Below, piece by piece: positions 53,230 to 62,189 of a stretch of DNA of 64,000 nucleotides. A model generated the notes under the pieces. That model was not told the origin of the DNA. It did not search any database and saw only the letters and a list, made by a program, of their open reading frames with translations. The stretch is taken from contig CP026658.1 in NCBI GenBank assembly GCA_023525915.1, forward strand, positions 1-64,000, in the 5' to 3' direction. This DNA is from Acetispira formosa (nom. nud.). GTDB taxonomy: Bacteria > Desulfobacterota > Desulfarculia > Adiutricales > Adiutricaceae. Position numbers and translations under genes: made by a program. Within the stretch, counting starts at the first letter, position 1; each line of letters begins with the position of its first letter.

Positions 53230-53982
53230 ATGAAACACGGAGATTTCACCAATCTGGCCGCCAATTACGCCAAATACCGCCCCGGCTATGCGCCGCTGGT
53301 CCTGGAGGCCATTGGCGGGCTGCTGCCGGAGGCCGCCCGCGCGGCCGATGTGGGAGCCGGAACGGGGCTGTGGTCGCGCATGCTCCATAAGGCCGGGATG
53401 AGGGTGACGGCCGTGGAGCCCAACGAGGCCATGCGTCGCCAGGGACAGGAACTTTTGCCGCATCTGACCTGGGCCGACGGGTCGGCTGAAGCCACCGGCC
53501 TGGATTCCGGCCTCTATGATCTGGTGACCATGGCTTCCTCTTTTCACTGGCCGGATTTCAATTCAGCCGTTAAAGAATTTGAGCGCCTTTTAAAGCCGGG
53601 CGCTTATTTCGCGGCATTGTGGAACACCCGCGACATCACCGGCGATCCGCTCCTGGAAGACATCGAAGCTAAAATTTATGAGTTGACCCCCGGCATGAAG
53701 AGGGTGTCGTCGGGCCGCTCGGAATTCTGCGACGGGCTCACCTCCCGGCTGGAATCCTCTGGAGTTTTTTCAGATGTGCTCTACCTGGAAGGCCATCACG
53801 TTGAGCTGCAAACGCCGGAGCATTACCTGGGCCTGTGGGAATCCGTCAACGACATCAGGGTGCAGGCGGGTGAAGACAACTTCGCTGTTTTTCTGAATTA
53901 TGTCCGTGAGAAGACAAATGGTCTGCCGCACATTGCGGCCCGCTATAAAACGCGGTGCTGGCTGGCCCGGAAGGGCGGCTGA
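53230..53982 (+). CDS. Class I SAM methyltransferase (Cj1419/Cj1420-like position)
   Basis: 250 aa. FTNLAANYAKYRPGYAPLV at the start, motif I AADVGAGTGLWSRMLHKAG, VTAVEPNEAMRRQG, SSFHWPDFNSAVKEFERLLKPGAYFAALWN. Such UbiE/Tam-like methyltransferases flank the C. jejuni phosphoramidate genes and are expected to supply the O-methyl group. GGAG lies 8 bp before the ATG. Confidence 0.75.
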   Translation: MKHGDFTNLAANYAKYRPGYAPLVLEAIGGLLPEAARAADVGAGTGLWSRMLHKAGMRVTAVEPNEAMRRQGQELLPHLTWADGSAEATGLDSGLYDLVTMASSFHWPDFNSAVKEFERLLKPGAYFAALWNTRDITGDPLLEDIEAKIYELTPGMKRVSSGRSEFCDGLTSRLESSGVFSDVLYLEGHHVELQTPEHYLGLWESVNDIRVQAGEDNFAVFLNYVREKTNGLPHIAARYKTRCWLARKGG

Positions 53983-53985
53983 GTT

Positions 53986-54483
53986 TTGGGCCAAAACGGG
54001 CGCGTCATCTGGATAACCGGCCTTTCCGGCGCGGGCAAAACCACTTTGGCCCGTGCCCTTCTGCCGCTTTTGCCCCAGCCGCGCGTTTTATTGGACGGCG
54101 ATGAAATGCGCGAAGCCCTAGGGCTTCTGGCGGGCGGCTATGAGCGCGAAGACCGGCTGAAACTGGCCCTGACTTATTCGCGGCTCTGCAAATTAATGGC
54201 CGAACAGGGCCAGACGGTGGTCTGCGCCACCATTTCCATGTTCCATGAAGTCCATGATTGGAATCGCGCTCATCTTCCAGGCTATTTTGAGGTCTTTTTG
54301 AACCCGCCCGCCGAAACCACCCTGGCGCGGGACTATAAAGGCGTCTATCAGCCGGGGCGCGGCCCGGTTACGGGGGGCGCCCTCCGGCCCGAGTTTCCGC
54401 GAAACCCGGAATTGATCCTGACCGATCCGGCCTGCCCTCCCGAAACGGCGGCCAGACTGATTGTCGAATCGGTCGGCCCATAG
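53986..54483 (+). CDS. APS-kinase-like P-loop kinase (Cj1415-like)
   Basis: 165 aa, shorter than usual APS kinases. Walker A GLSGAGKTTLARALL (residues 12-19), VLLDGDEMREALG, RLCKLMAEQGQTVVCATISMFHEVHDWNR and YKGVYQPG follow the adenylylsulfate kinase pattern. Cj1415, an APS-kinase relative, phosphorylates cytidine diphosphoramidate at the 3' hydroxyl; no sulfate-activation genes lie nearby. TTG start 3 bp after the methyltransferase stop. Last gene of the set. Confidence 0.8.
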   Translation: MGQNGRVIWITGLSGAGKTTLARALLPLLPQPRVLLDGDEMREALGLLAGGYEREDRLKLALTYSRLCKLMAEQGQTVVCATISMFHEVHDWNRAHLPGYFEVFLNPPAETTLARDYKGVYQPGRGPVTGGALRPEFPRNPELILTDPACPPETAARLIVESVGP

Positions 54484-54529
54484 CGGCCAGGGCGGGTGTC
54501 TGTGGAAACCGCATTGACCCCCGGCTTCC

Positions 54530-54613
54530 GGCTCCCACTCGGCCGGGCGTACTTTCCAGCCCTTTAGAAAGCCGAGCAGGCAGCCGCCGGGAGAAATGTT
54601 TTTGCCCGGCGGC
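54530..54613. repeat. Family 1 repeat, copy 7
   Basis: GCCGCCGGG (54583-54591) and CCCGGCGGC (54605-54613) flank AGAAATGTTTTTG, the reverse complement of the core in copy 6. The preceding 50 bp (CTCGGCCGGGCGTACTTTCC, CAGCCCTTTAGAAAGCCGAG) match copy 6 in the same orientation. It fills the 152-bp gap between convergent genes and could act as a two-way terminator. Confidence 0.8.
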
Positions 54614-54635
54614 GGTTACCGGCTTTTCCGAATAT

Positions 54636-55628
54636 TCAATTTTTCGGAATGAAGTTGAAAGACGGCTCAGGCAGGGTAATCAGTTCGCCCAGTTTTAAAT
54701 TGAAATCTTCCGGCATGGCGGCAATGCCGGAATCGGAAGTGAAGGTCATTTCGCCTATGTAGATTTTATCGCGGACAATAAAGCAATCCACCCGCACGAA
54801 TGGGAAACCAGCTGAAAGTTTTTCGGCCAAAGCCAGCATTTCTTCCAACTGGCGCGGCCGCGGCGGGCTGTCGGCTCCGGTCGGGAAATGAATGCCGGCC
54901 GGCTGGCGGTTCCAGCCGGCGTCAAAAACATCCCTGGTGTGGGTGCCCAGCCGGGATTTTCCCCGCTCCACCCACAGATACAGCGCCCGGCCCCCGAAGC
55001 AGAGTATTTTGTAATCAAATATTTCCGCTTCATCGCCGATATATTCCTCCGCTATTATTTTCGGCCTGATGCCGGCATAGTGCAGTTCGAGGCCGGAGTA
55101 AAAGCCGTAATTCAACCCCATCCAACGGTTGAACATAAATTCGGCCCGCCCCAGATCAAAGGAGCCATGCAGCCCCTTCAGCACCGGGCCGCTGCCGTCC
55201 GACAGCATATACCAGCCGGAGCCGTGGTTGGTTTTGAGGGCGAATTTTTTCGGCAGTTTTTGGAAATCTATTTCCGAAAAACGGTTCCACACCCCTAAAA
55301 GCGGCGTCAGACGCTCCGGCCCGGCCTTGTCGGCCAGCCACTCGCGGGCCAGATATTTGTCGGCCAGGCGCGTTTTCAGGGCCGTGGAGTCATACAGCTT
55401 CAGCCACTGTATTTTTTCATTGAAAGTGCGCGGCTCGTCGAGGTTCAGCTCCCGGCCGGTTTTTAAAAAATACCAGCTTTCCAGGGCCTGTCTGTATCTC
55501 TCGGCCGGTATAGTTTTGTGGTAATAATAAGTGTGCAGATAGCGGACGTAATCCAATTCGTCCACAAGGCCGCGCACCTCTTCTTTCAGGGTTTCGACTT
55601 CGGCTTTCAATTTTTCAAGCTCAGGCAT
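54636..55628 (-). CDS. TupA-like ATP-grasp protein with N-terminal coiled coil
   Basis: 330 aa. Residues 1-28 are a short coiled coil (MPELEKLKAEVETLKEEVRGL). The rest matches the TupA-like ATP-grasp family found in capsule loci: FNEKIQWLKLYD, KYLAREWLADKAG, FALKTNHGSGWYML, GLNYGFYSGLELHY, IIAEEYIGD, FDYKILCFGGRALYLWV and VRVDCFIVRDKIYIGEMTFTSDSG. It probably ligates an amino acid or similar group to a glycan. Its 5' end is partly duplicated as a remnant at 57.93-58.04 kb. Confidence 0.75.
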   Translation of the reverse strand: MPELEKLKAEVETLKEEVRGLVDELDYVRYLHTYYYHKTIPAERYRQALESWYFLKTGRELNLDEPRTFNEKIQWLKLYDSTALKTRLADKYLAREWLADKAGPERLTPLLGVWNRFSEIDFQKLPKKFALKTNHGSGWYMLSDGSGPVLKGLHGSFDLGRAEFMFNRWMGLNYGFYSGLELHYAGIRPKIIAEEYIGDEAEIFDYKILCFGGRALYLWVERGKSRLGTHTRDVFDAGWNRQPAGIHFPTGADSPPRPRQLEEMLALAEKLSAGFPFVRVDCFIVRDKIYIGEMTFTSDSGIAAMPEDFNLKLGELITLPEPSFNFIPKN

Positions 55629-55723
55629 GGTCGGGTTTCCTTTCGGATTTTTTTTATCGTAAGCATAGAACTCCTTTCTTCGTCTGTCAATGTTGTTGCG
55701 TTTGTGATATTATATATTCTTAT

Positions 55724-55739
55724 TGGCATGATAAATGCT
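55724..55739 (+). promoter_or_regulatory. Sigma54-like promoter, leader locus 2
   Basis: TGGCATG-ATAA-ATGCT keeps GG and GC at 10-bp spacing and is conserved at locus 3 (58076-58091). A sigma70-like alternative (TTGTTG, 16 bp, TATTCT) lies just upstream. Confidence 0.5.
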
Positions 55740-55783
55740 AAATATTTCATAAAGAAGTTTAGAATTGTTGAGGCTCAAGAGTA

Positions 55784-56131
<348 letters not shown>

Positions 56132-57884
56132 GGCCGTTGAACGCTTCACCCTTAATTTGAACTATCCTGAATTTTACCGGAAAAAAGCCAGACAGGCCGA
56201 AGCGGTGCGGGCCGCGCTTGGCGAATATAAACCAGATGTGGTCATGAGCGGCGGGCAGGTCGATAATTTTAAAGACATGTTTGCCATTTTTGAAACAGTT
56301 AAGGCCTATGACGAAAATATAATAACCGTGGCGGGCGGCCTTTTGATATCCGGCGCTCCGGCCCCGGCCATGGAGGCCCTTGAGAATGTTGATTACGGAA
56401 TAGTCGGTGAAGGCGAACTGACCGTGGCGGAGCTCTTGACAGCCATAAAGGCCGGGGCTTCCGCCTCACAGATGGAAAAAGTTCACGGATTGGTCATCAA
56501 GCGCGAGACAGGCTTTATCCTCACCCCGCCCAGGGCCTTGATCACCGATTGGGCCAAAGACATTCCCTGGGCCGATTATGACAGTTTCGGCCGCGGCGAG
56601 ATAAATTCCCAGGCTATTTCAAGAGCGGATTATCCCGGCTTTTCAGCAATCCGCATAAATTCGACCCGTGGTTGTGTGGCCAGATGCACGTTTTGTTATA
56701 ATCCTTTTTCAAACCGGCTGAGGCTCAGGCCGCTGGATGATTTTTTCGCCGAACTTGACCAGCTTACTCAAAAATATGGGAAAACCAGCATCCATATCTG
56801 CGATGATATGCTGGCCACATCAAAATCCAGGCTCAGAGAGTTTTGTTTGAGAATGAAAGAAATGGAGCTTTCCAGTTGGCTGGTTTTTCTGAGAGTGCCG
56901 CAGGTCGATTCGGAAACCATAGGCTTATTGGAAGAGGCCGGGTGTGAAGAGTTGTTTTTAGGGCTTGAGAGCATCCATGATTCAACTCTGAAGAGCATGG
57001 ACAAAAAGATAACCTTCAAGCAGGCTGAAGAAGCTTTGCGAGTGCTCGGTGAATCAAAAATAAAAACATACAGCCAAATAATATTCGGCGATCCGGTTGA
57101 GGACTACCAAATGGCCCTGGAAGGCATCAGGTGGCGCGACAGCGCGGGGCTGCCGGAAAATATTTATATATCATATATGATGCTGATGATCGCGCCTGGT
57201 TCTCGTCTGTACCAGAAAATGGTGTCGGAGGGAAAAATAAAGGATGAAGTGGAATATATAAGAAACTATTCATCGATGAAATATATGAATATTTCCAAAA
57301 TGACTAATGATGAATATTTTGATATATATGACAGAATAAGGGGTTTTGAAGCCGACCACGGAGAAAGGTCGGTTCAGGTTGAATACAATTTCAGGGCGGA
57401 ACAGAAAAAAGCCGCCTGGATATGCCGCAAATGCGGCCAAAAGGCGGAGAAAACATTTCCTCTCAGGTATTTGCAGTGCATGTGCTCTCATTGCGGCACG
57501 GTTGCCGATATCCCGGAAATGAAGCCAATGGGACCGGAACTCATCGCCCCCGATAGGCTGAAGGCCAATATCGAAGCCCTTCTGGCTCGCCACAGCTCCA
57601 TCGTCTTCTGGGGAGCGGGGCAGTTTTTGAAAATGATCCCGGAAGACCTTTTGCGGGGTGGAAATATAATCCTGGCCGATAAAGCCGCCGCCGGGAATGA
57701 ATACGCCGGGAAAACCATAAAATCAACAGATGAAATCGCCGCTCTTGAGCCGGGCTGCATCGTGGTGTCGGTTATTCCGGCCACCCGCGCCAGCCGCGAA
57801 ATTTACGCGGCCATTGATGAAAAATTCCCAAGCGTCAAAGAATGCCCCAACCTGTGGGAACTCAACTTTCGGAGCCTTGGCTGA

Positions 57885-58040
57885 GGCGGTCTGAAAGCAG
57901 GTCGATAAAGCCGCCCCCCCTTATTCCAGGCCTGAACATAAGCCGTAATTCCAACCCATCCACAAGGCCGGACCCCTCTTCTTTAAGGGTTTCGGCCTGG
58001 CTTTTTTTATTGTAAGATAGAACCCCTTTCTCCACCTGTC
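57885..58040. pseudogene. Remnants of ACP 3' end and TupA-like 5' region
   Basis: 57862-57926 repeats 60162-60216, which encodes the C-terminus of the acyl carrier protein on the minus strand (GGFIDLLSDRLSQGSES). Next, 57936-57960 (AAGCCGTAATTCCAACCCAT) and 57961-57995 (CCACAAGGCC, CCTCTTCTTTAAGGGTTTCG) align in pieces with the TupA-like gene (55108-55125, 55560-55592). Both are the edges of a tandem duplication, since eroded. The gap to 58318 otherwise holds the locus 3 leader. Confidence 0.65.
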
Positions 58041-58075
58041 AATGTTGTTGCGTTTGTGATATTATATCGTCTTGT

Positions 58076-58091
58076 TGGCACGATAAATGCT
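58076..58091 (+). promoter_or_regulatory. Sigma54-like promoter, leader locus 3
   Basis: TGGCACG-ATAA-ATGCT: perfect -24 element, one change at -12. It is the duplicated counterpart of 55724-55739, about 46 bp before the leader ATG at 58137. Confidence 0.6.
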
Positions 58092-58136
58092 AAAAGATTT
58101 TATGAAAAAGTTGAAAACTGTTGAGGCTCAAGAGCA

Positions 58137-58322
58137 ATGATTGGCGAAAATAATTCAATGAGAGATTTATTGAAAATAAACGCAATATGCCGCGTTTTGG
58201 CTTGTTGTTCTCTCTCCCTATCTCTCTTAGTTTATTCTTACTTATTAGTATTAAAAAATGGCCCGGCCTTTCCTTACCCATGGGAAACGCCTGGTTGTTT
58301 CATTTGGAGGTTTCATAAATGA
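58137..58322 (+). CDS. Leader peptide with eroded CT tract (locus 3)
   Basis: 61 aa beginning MIGENNSMRDLLKINAICRV, LACC, then only SLSLSLL because the tract (58210-58228) is interrupted by CCTA and shortened. The frame runs on through the hairpin and ends exactly at TGA 58320-58322, overlapping ATG 58319 as ATGA. The tract is too short to slip often, so this copy appears fixed in the frame that locus 2 would reach by losing one CT. A TAG in another frame still follows the tract (58228-58230). Confidence 0.6.
   Translation: MIGENNSMRDLLKINAICRVLACCSLSLSLLVYSYLLVLKNGPAFPYPWETPGCFIWRFHK
58260..58298 (+). terminator. Weakened attenuator-like hairpin (locus 3)
   Basis: GGCCCGGCCTTTCC pairs imperfectly with GGGAAACGCCTGGTT (mismatches at two positions, two G-U), followed by GTTTCATTT. 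It corresponds to the perfect hairpin of locus 2 but looks less stable. Confidence 0.5.
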
Positions 58323-60184
58323 GATGTCTTCTCATTCTTCAGCATTTATGTGAGAAAAAATACTCTTACATAATACCGCAGGGAGTAGCCATCATTTCCG
58401 CTGTGGTGAAAAAAATCGAAGGGGTTGAACGCTTCACCCTTAATCTGAACTATCCTGAATTTTACAGGAAAAAAGACAGACAAGCCCAGGCTGTGCTGGC
58501 CGCGCTCGACGAATATAAACCCGATGTGGTTATGTGCGGCGGGCAGGTCGATAATTTTAAAGACATGTTTGCCATTTTTGAAACAGTTAAGGCCTATGAC
58601 GAAAATATAATAACCGTGGCGGGCGGCCTTTTGATATCCGGCGCTCCGGCCCCGGCCATGGAGGCCCTTGAGAATGTTGATTACGGAATAGTCGGTGAAG
58701 GCGAACTGACTGTGGCGGAGCTTTTGACGGCCATAAAAGCCGGGGCTTCCGCCTCACAAATGGAAAAGGTCCACGGATTGGTCATCAAACGTGATGGAGG
58801 TTTTATTTGTACCCCGCCCAGAGCCTTGATCACCGATTGGGTCAAAGATATTCCATGGGCTGATTATGACAGCTTCGGTCGAGATGAGATCGTCTCCAAA
58901 GGTTTCAAAATATCTGACTATCCGAATTCCACCACTTTGTATATGACGTCGACCCGTGGCTGTGTGGCTAAGTGCACATTCTGCTACAACCCGTTTTCCG
59001 GTAAATTGAGGCTCCGGCCGCTGGATGATTTTTTTGGTGAACTGGAAAACCTCATTCAAAAATACGGTAAAAGGTATGTCTTTATTTGTGATGACCTGTT
59101 TGCCGTTTCCACCGCCAGAGTCAGAGATTTCTGTTTGCGGATGAAAGAATTCGAGCTGAATTCCCTTTGGATGGTTTTTTTAAGGGTGCCGCAGGTCAAT
59201 TCGGAAAATTTGCGCTTATTGGAAGACGCGGGATGTGAAGCTTTGGCTTTCGGGTTTGAAAGCATTCATGACACGGTTTTACAGAGCATGGAAAAAAAGG
59301 TGAACTTCAAACAGATTGAAAAAGCCCTGCATCTGGCCCGTGATTCAAAGCTGAATATAGCCGCCGCCATAATAATCGGCGATCCGGCGGAGGATTATGA
59401 AATGGCCTTGGAGAGCATTAAGTGGCGAGACCGCGCGGGACTGCCGAAGAATGTCTTAATAAAGTATACGATGCTGATGATCATGCCCGGTTCACGTCTG
59501 TACCATAAATATGTGAAGGAAGGGAGAATAAAGGATGAAGTGGAATATATAAAAAATTATTCCACCATGGGTTTTATGAATGTTTCAAAAATGACGGACG
59601 ATGAATATTTTGACATATATGACAGGATAGCGAGTTTTAATGAGCCAGGCGCCGCTATTGATTCAAATAATCTTCAATTCGAATATAATTTTCGAGCGGA
59701 AGATAGAACTGCCACCTGGACTTGCCACGTTTGCGGCAAAACGGCGCGGAAGGTTTATTCCATCAGGGAGATTCAGGGGCAGTGTCCCCACTGTGACGCG
59801 ATTGTCAGCCTTCCGCGTTTGGAATCGCTGAATCCCGAGCTTATTGAATATGACAGGATCAAGGCCAACATTGAAGCTCTTCTGGCCCGTCACGGCTCCA
59901 TCGTGTTCTGGGGGGCGGGACAATTTTTGAAAACGATCCCGGAAGATTTTTTGCGGAGTGAAAATATAATCCTGGCCGACAAAACCGTCGCCGGGAATGA
60001 ATACGCCGGGAAAACCATAAAATCAACAGATGAAATCGCCGCCCTTGAGCCTGGCTGCATCGTGGTGTCGGTAGTTCCGGCCACTCCCGCCAGCCGCGAG
60101 ATTTACGCGGCCATTGATGAGAAATTCCCGAACCTTAAAGAATGCCCCAACTTGTGGGAACTCAACTTTCGGAGCCTTGGCTGA
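58319..60184 (+). CDS. B12-binding radical SAM enzyme behind CT-repeat leader (copy B)
   Basis: 621-aa paralogue of the protein at 56031 with the same domains: cobalamin-binding-type N-terminus, cluster C215-VAK-C219-TF-C222-YNP, core FGFESIHDTVLQSMEK, zinc-ribbon-like Cys pairs (CHVC, CPHC) and C-terminal SIVFWGAGQFLKTIP module. About 190 bp of the N-terminal region and most of the C-terminal module are nearly identical to copy A, while the radical SAM core is clearly diverged, so substrates may differ. GGAGG precedes the ATG. The last 23 bp overlap the convergent ACP gene. Confidence 0.85.
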   Translation: MRCLLILQHLCEKKYSYIIPQGVAIISAVVKKIEGVERFTLNLNYPEFYRKKDRQAQAVLAALDEYKPDVVMCGGQVDNFKDMFAIFETVKAYDENIITVAGGLLISGAPAPAMEALENVDYGIVGEGELTVAELLTAIKAGASASQMEKVHGLVIKRDGGFICTPPRALITDWVKDIPWADYDSFGRDEIVSKGFKISDYPNSTTLYMTSTRGCVAKCTFCYNPFSGKLRLRPLDDFFGELENLIQKYGKRYVFICDDLFAVSTARVRDFCLRMKEFELNSLWMVFLRVPQVNSENLRLLEDAGCEALAFGFESIHDTVLQSMEKKVNFKQIEKALHLARDSKLNIAAAIIIGDPAEDYEMALESIKWRDRAGLPKNVLIKYTMLMIMPGSRLYHKYVKEGRIKDEVEYIKNYSTMGFMNVSKMTDDEYFDIYDRIASFNEPGAAIDSNNLQFEYNFRAEDRTATWTCHVCGKTARKVYSIREIQGQCPHCDAIVSLPRLESLNPELIEYDRIKANIEALLARHGSIVFWGAGQFLKTIPEDFLRSENIILADKTVAGNEYAGKTIKSTDEIAALEPGCIVVSVVPATPASREIYAAIDEKFPNLKECPNLWELNFRSLG

Positions 60185-60419
60185 GGCGGTCTGAAAGCAG
60201 GTCGATAAAGCCGCCCACCGTGGTCATCCGGGCCAGCTGGCTGGGCTTCATCTGGATATTGAAGCGCTGCCCTATTTCAATGCACAGGCGCACATGCTCC
60301 AAAGAACGCCAGTCCGGCAGGTCGTCGGGCGAGGTTTCCTCCGTCAGTTCCACTTCGTCGTCTTCGAAGACGGCCTGGAATATTTTGGTGAGTTCGTTGA
60401 TTATTTGGTCACGGTTCAT
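60162..60419 (-). CDS. Acyl carrier protein
   Basis: 85-aa carrier protein: MNRDQIINELTKIFQAVFEDDEVELTEETSPDDLPDWRSLEHVRL, with the phosphopantetheine Ser in DWRSLEH (the usual DSL is RSL), then FNIQMKPSQLARMTTVGGFIDLL. ATG 60419 has GAGGTG upstream; an open extension to 60455 would enter the divergent gene's RBS. Nearby acyl-adenylating activity (62189-64000) could charge it. It is divergent from the transporter genes across a 34-bp gap. Confidence 0.8.
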   Translation of the reverse strand: MNRDQIINELTKIFQAVFEDDEVELTEETSPDDLPDWRSLEHVRLCIEIGQRFNIQMKPSQLARMTTVGGFIDLLSDRLSQGSES

Positions 60420-60453
60420 TTTTTCACCTCTAGAATTTTTAGGAGATTGTACC

Positions 60454-61416
60454 ATGTTTAAGCAAAGGCCGCAAAAAGTTGTCCTCTTTCTCTGCCTGGT
60501 TCTGTTCTGCCTGTCTTCGGCCGCCGCTTCAGCCGAAGAGGCGGTGCGGATGGGTTTTCAAAAATCCTCCACCCTGATGATTCTCATCAAAAACCGGGGT
60601 TCGCTGGAAAAGGCCCTGGCCCCCTTGGGGGTCGAGGTCCAGTGGCACCAGTTCGTTTCGGGCATGCCCATGATGGAGGCCGCCCGCGCCGGTCAGCTGG
60701 ACGTCACCGCCGACGTGGCCGACACCATCACCCCCTTCGCCCTCAGTTCCAACGCGCCGCTGACCTTCTTCCTTCAGGAGCGGCCCTCCCCGGAAGCCCA
60801 GGCCCTTTTGGCGCTCAATGATTCGCCCGTCAAGACGGTGGCGGATTTGAAGGGCAAAAACATCTGCCTGACCAAAGGGGCCGGGGGCCATTACCTGGTC
60901 ATGGCCGAACTGGAAAAGGCCGGGCTCGATTACAACAAAGACGTGAAAATAGCCTATATGGCCGCCACCGATTGCCGGGCCGCCTTCATGACCGGGGCCG
61001 TGGCCGCCTGGTCGGCTTACGACCCCTTCCTTTCGGCCACAATGGCCCAGGGTGTGGCGCGGGTCATCTCCGACGGCCGCCGGGCCGGGGCCGACTATCA
61101 CCGCTTTTACCTGACCGCCTCCGATTACGCCGCCAAACGGCCGGATGTCCTTAAGGTTATTTTTGACGAATTGAAAGAAACCGGCGACTGGGTCAAGGCC
61201 AATCCGGAAGAGGCGGCCGAACTGATAGCCCCGGTACTGGGCTTTGACCTGGAAACGGTGAAAATGCTCAACGACCATCGCAGTTACGATATTGACTTGG
61301 TGGATCAGGCGGCGGTGGACGGCCAGCAGAAGCTGGTGGACGCTTTCGCCCTGATTGAAGTTTTGCCGGAACGCTTCAACGTGTCCGACAAAATTAAAAT
61401 ATGGGAAGGCCGATAG
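60454..61416 (+). CDS. ABC transporter substrate-binding protein, sulfonate/taurine/nitrate type
   Basis: 320 aa. Signal peptide residues 1-28 (basic start, LFLCLVLFCLSSAAASA, cleavage before EEAV). Mature domain of SsuA/TauA type: RMGFQKSSTLMILIKNRGSLEKAL, WHQFVSGMPMMEAARAGQLDVTADVADT, VADLKGKNICLTKGAGGHYLV, AAWSAYDPFLSA. It captures a small anion, often an aliphatic sulfonate, in the periplasm. AGGAGA precedes the ATG. It overlaps the permease gene by 16 nt. Confidence 0.85.
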   Translation: MFKQRPQKVVLFLCLVLFCLSSAAASAEEAVRMGFQKSSTLMILIKNRGSLEKALAPLGVEVQWHQFVSGMPMMEAARAGQLDVTADVADTITPFALSSNAPLTFFLQERPSPEAQALLALNDSPVKTVADLKGKNICLTKGAGGHYLVMAELEKAGLDYNKDVKIAYMAATDCRAAFMTGAVAAWSAYDPFLSATMAQGVARVISDGRRAGADYHRFYLTASDYAAKRPDVLKVIFDELKETGDWVKANPEEAAELIAPVLGFDLETVKMLNDHRSYDIDLVDQAAVDGQQKLVDAFALIEVLPERFNVSDKIKIWEGR

Positions 61417-62189
61417 TGGCCGCCGCCGGGCGCAGCCGTTTCTGGCCGTGGCTTCTGCCGGTGCTGCTGGTGGCGGCCTGGCAGGCCGGTTCCTCCTGGG
61501 GCTGGATTAACCCCTTAATCCTGCCGTCGCCGTGGGCGGTGGCGCTCCGGGGCCTTAAAATGGCCGGAAGCGGCGAACTGTGGACCCATCTGGGCATAAG
61601 CTGCCTCCGGGCCGTGGGCGGCTTTGCCGTCGGCGCGGCCCTGGGGCTGTCGCTGGGCTTTCTCACCGCCACCTTCCGGCGGCTGGAGCTGCTTCTGGAT
61701 TCTTCGCTCCAGATGTTCCGCACCATTCCCCACCTGGCCCTGGTGCCCATGGTTATCATCTGGTTCGGAATAGGCGAGGAGGCCCGCCTCTTCCTGATCG
61801 TCTGCGGGGTGATGTTTCCCATCTACCTCAACACCTTCCATGGCATCCGGGCCGTAGACCCCCAACTGGTCGACATGGGCCGCGTCTATGGGCTGAACCG
61901 TTGGCAGTTGTGGCGGCAGGTGATCCTGCCGGGCGCGCTCCCGTCGATTCTGGTGGGGGTGCGCTTTTCCTTAGGGGTGATGTGGATGACCCTGATCGTG
62001 GCTGAAACCATTGCCGCCGACAGCGGCATAGGCTACATGTCCATCAACGCCCGCGAACTGATGCAGACTGACGTGATGGTCCTGTCCATCCTCCTTTACG
62101 CGCTTTTAGGGAAACTGGCCGACGTTCTGGCCCGCGCTCTGGAGCGCCGCTGGCTGGCCTGGCGGCCGCTGGACCGGGAGGCGGCCTGA
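61401..62189 (+). CDS. ABC transporter permease, SsuC/TauC type
   Basis: 262 aa inner-membrane permease with about six hydrophobic segments (first at [13 protein letters not shown]) and the cytoplasmic EAA-type loop [35 protein letters not shown] that docks the ATPase. [23 protein letters not shown] is typical of sulfonate permeases. The start codon lies within the previous gene and the stop overlaps the ATPase ATG (TGATG). Confidence 0.85.
   Translation: MGRPIVAAAGRSRFWPWLLPVLLVAAWQAGSSWGWINPLILPSPWAVALRGLKMAGSGELWTHLGISCLRAVGGFAVGAALGLSLGFLTATFRRLELLLDSSLQMFRTIPHLALVPMVIIWFGIGEEARLFLIVCGVMFPIYLNTFHGIRAVDPQLVDMGRVYGLNRWQLWRQVILPGALPSILVGVRFSLGVMWMTLIVAETIAADSGIGYMSINARELMQTDVMVLSILLYALLGKLADVLARALERRWLAWRPLDREAA

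Noticed and set aside
52318..53547. 409-codon minus-strand frame
   Set aside because: Spans parts of two plus-strand genes with recognisable domains and has no features of its own.
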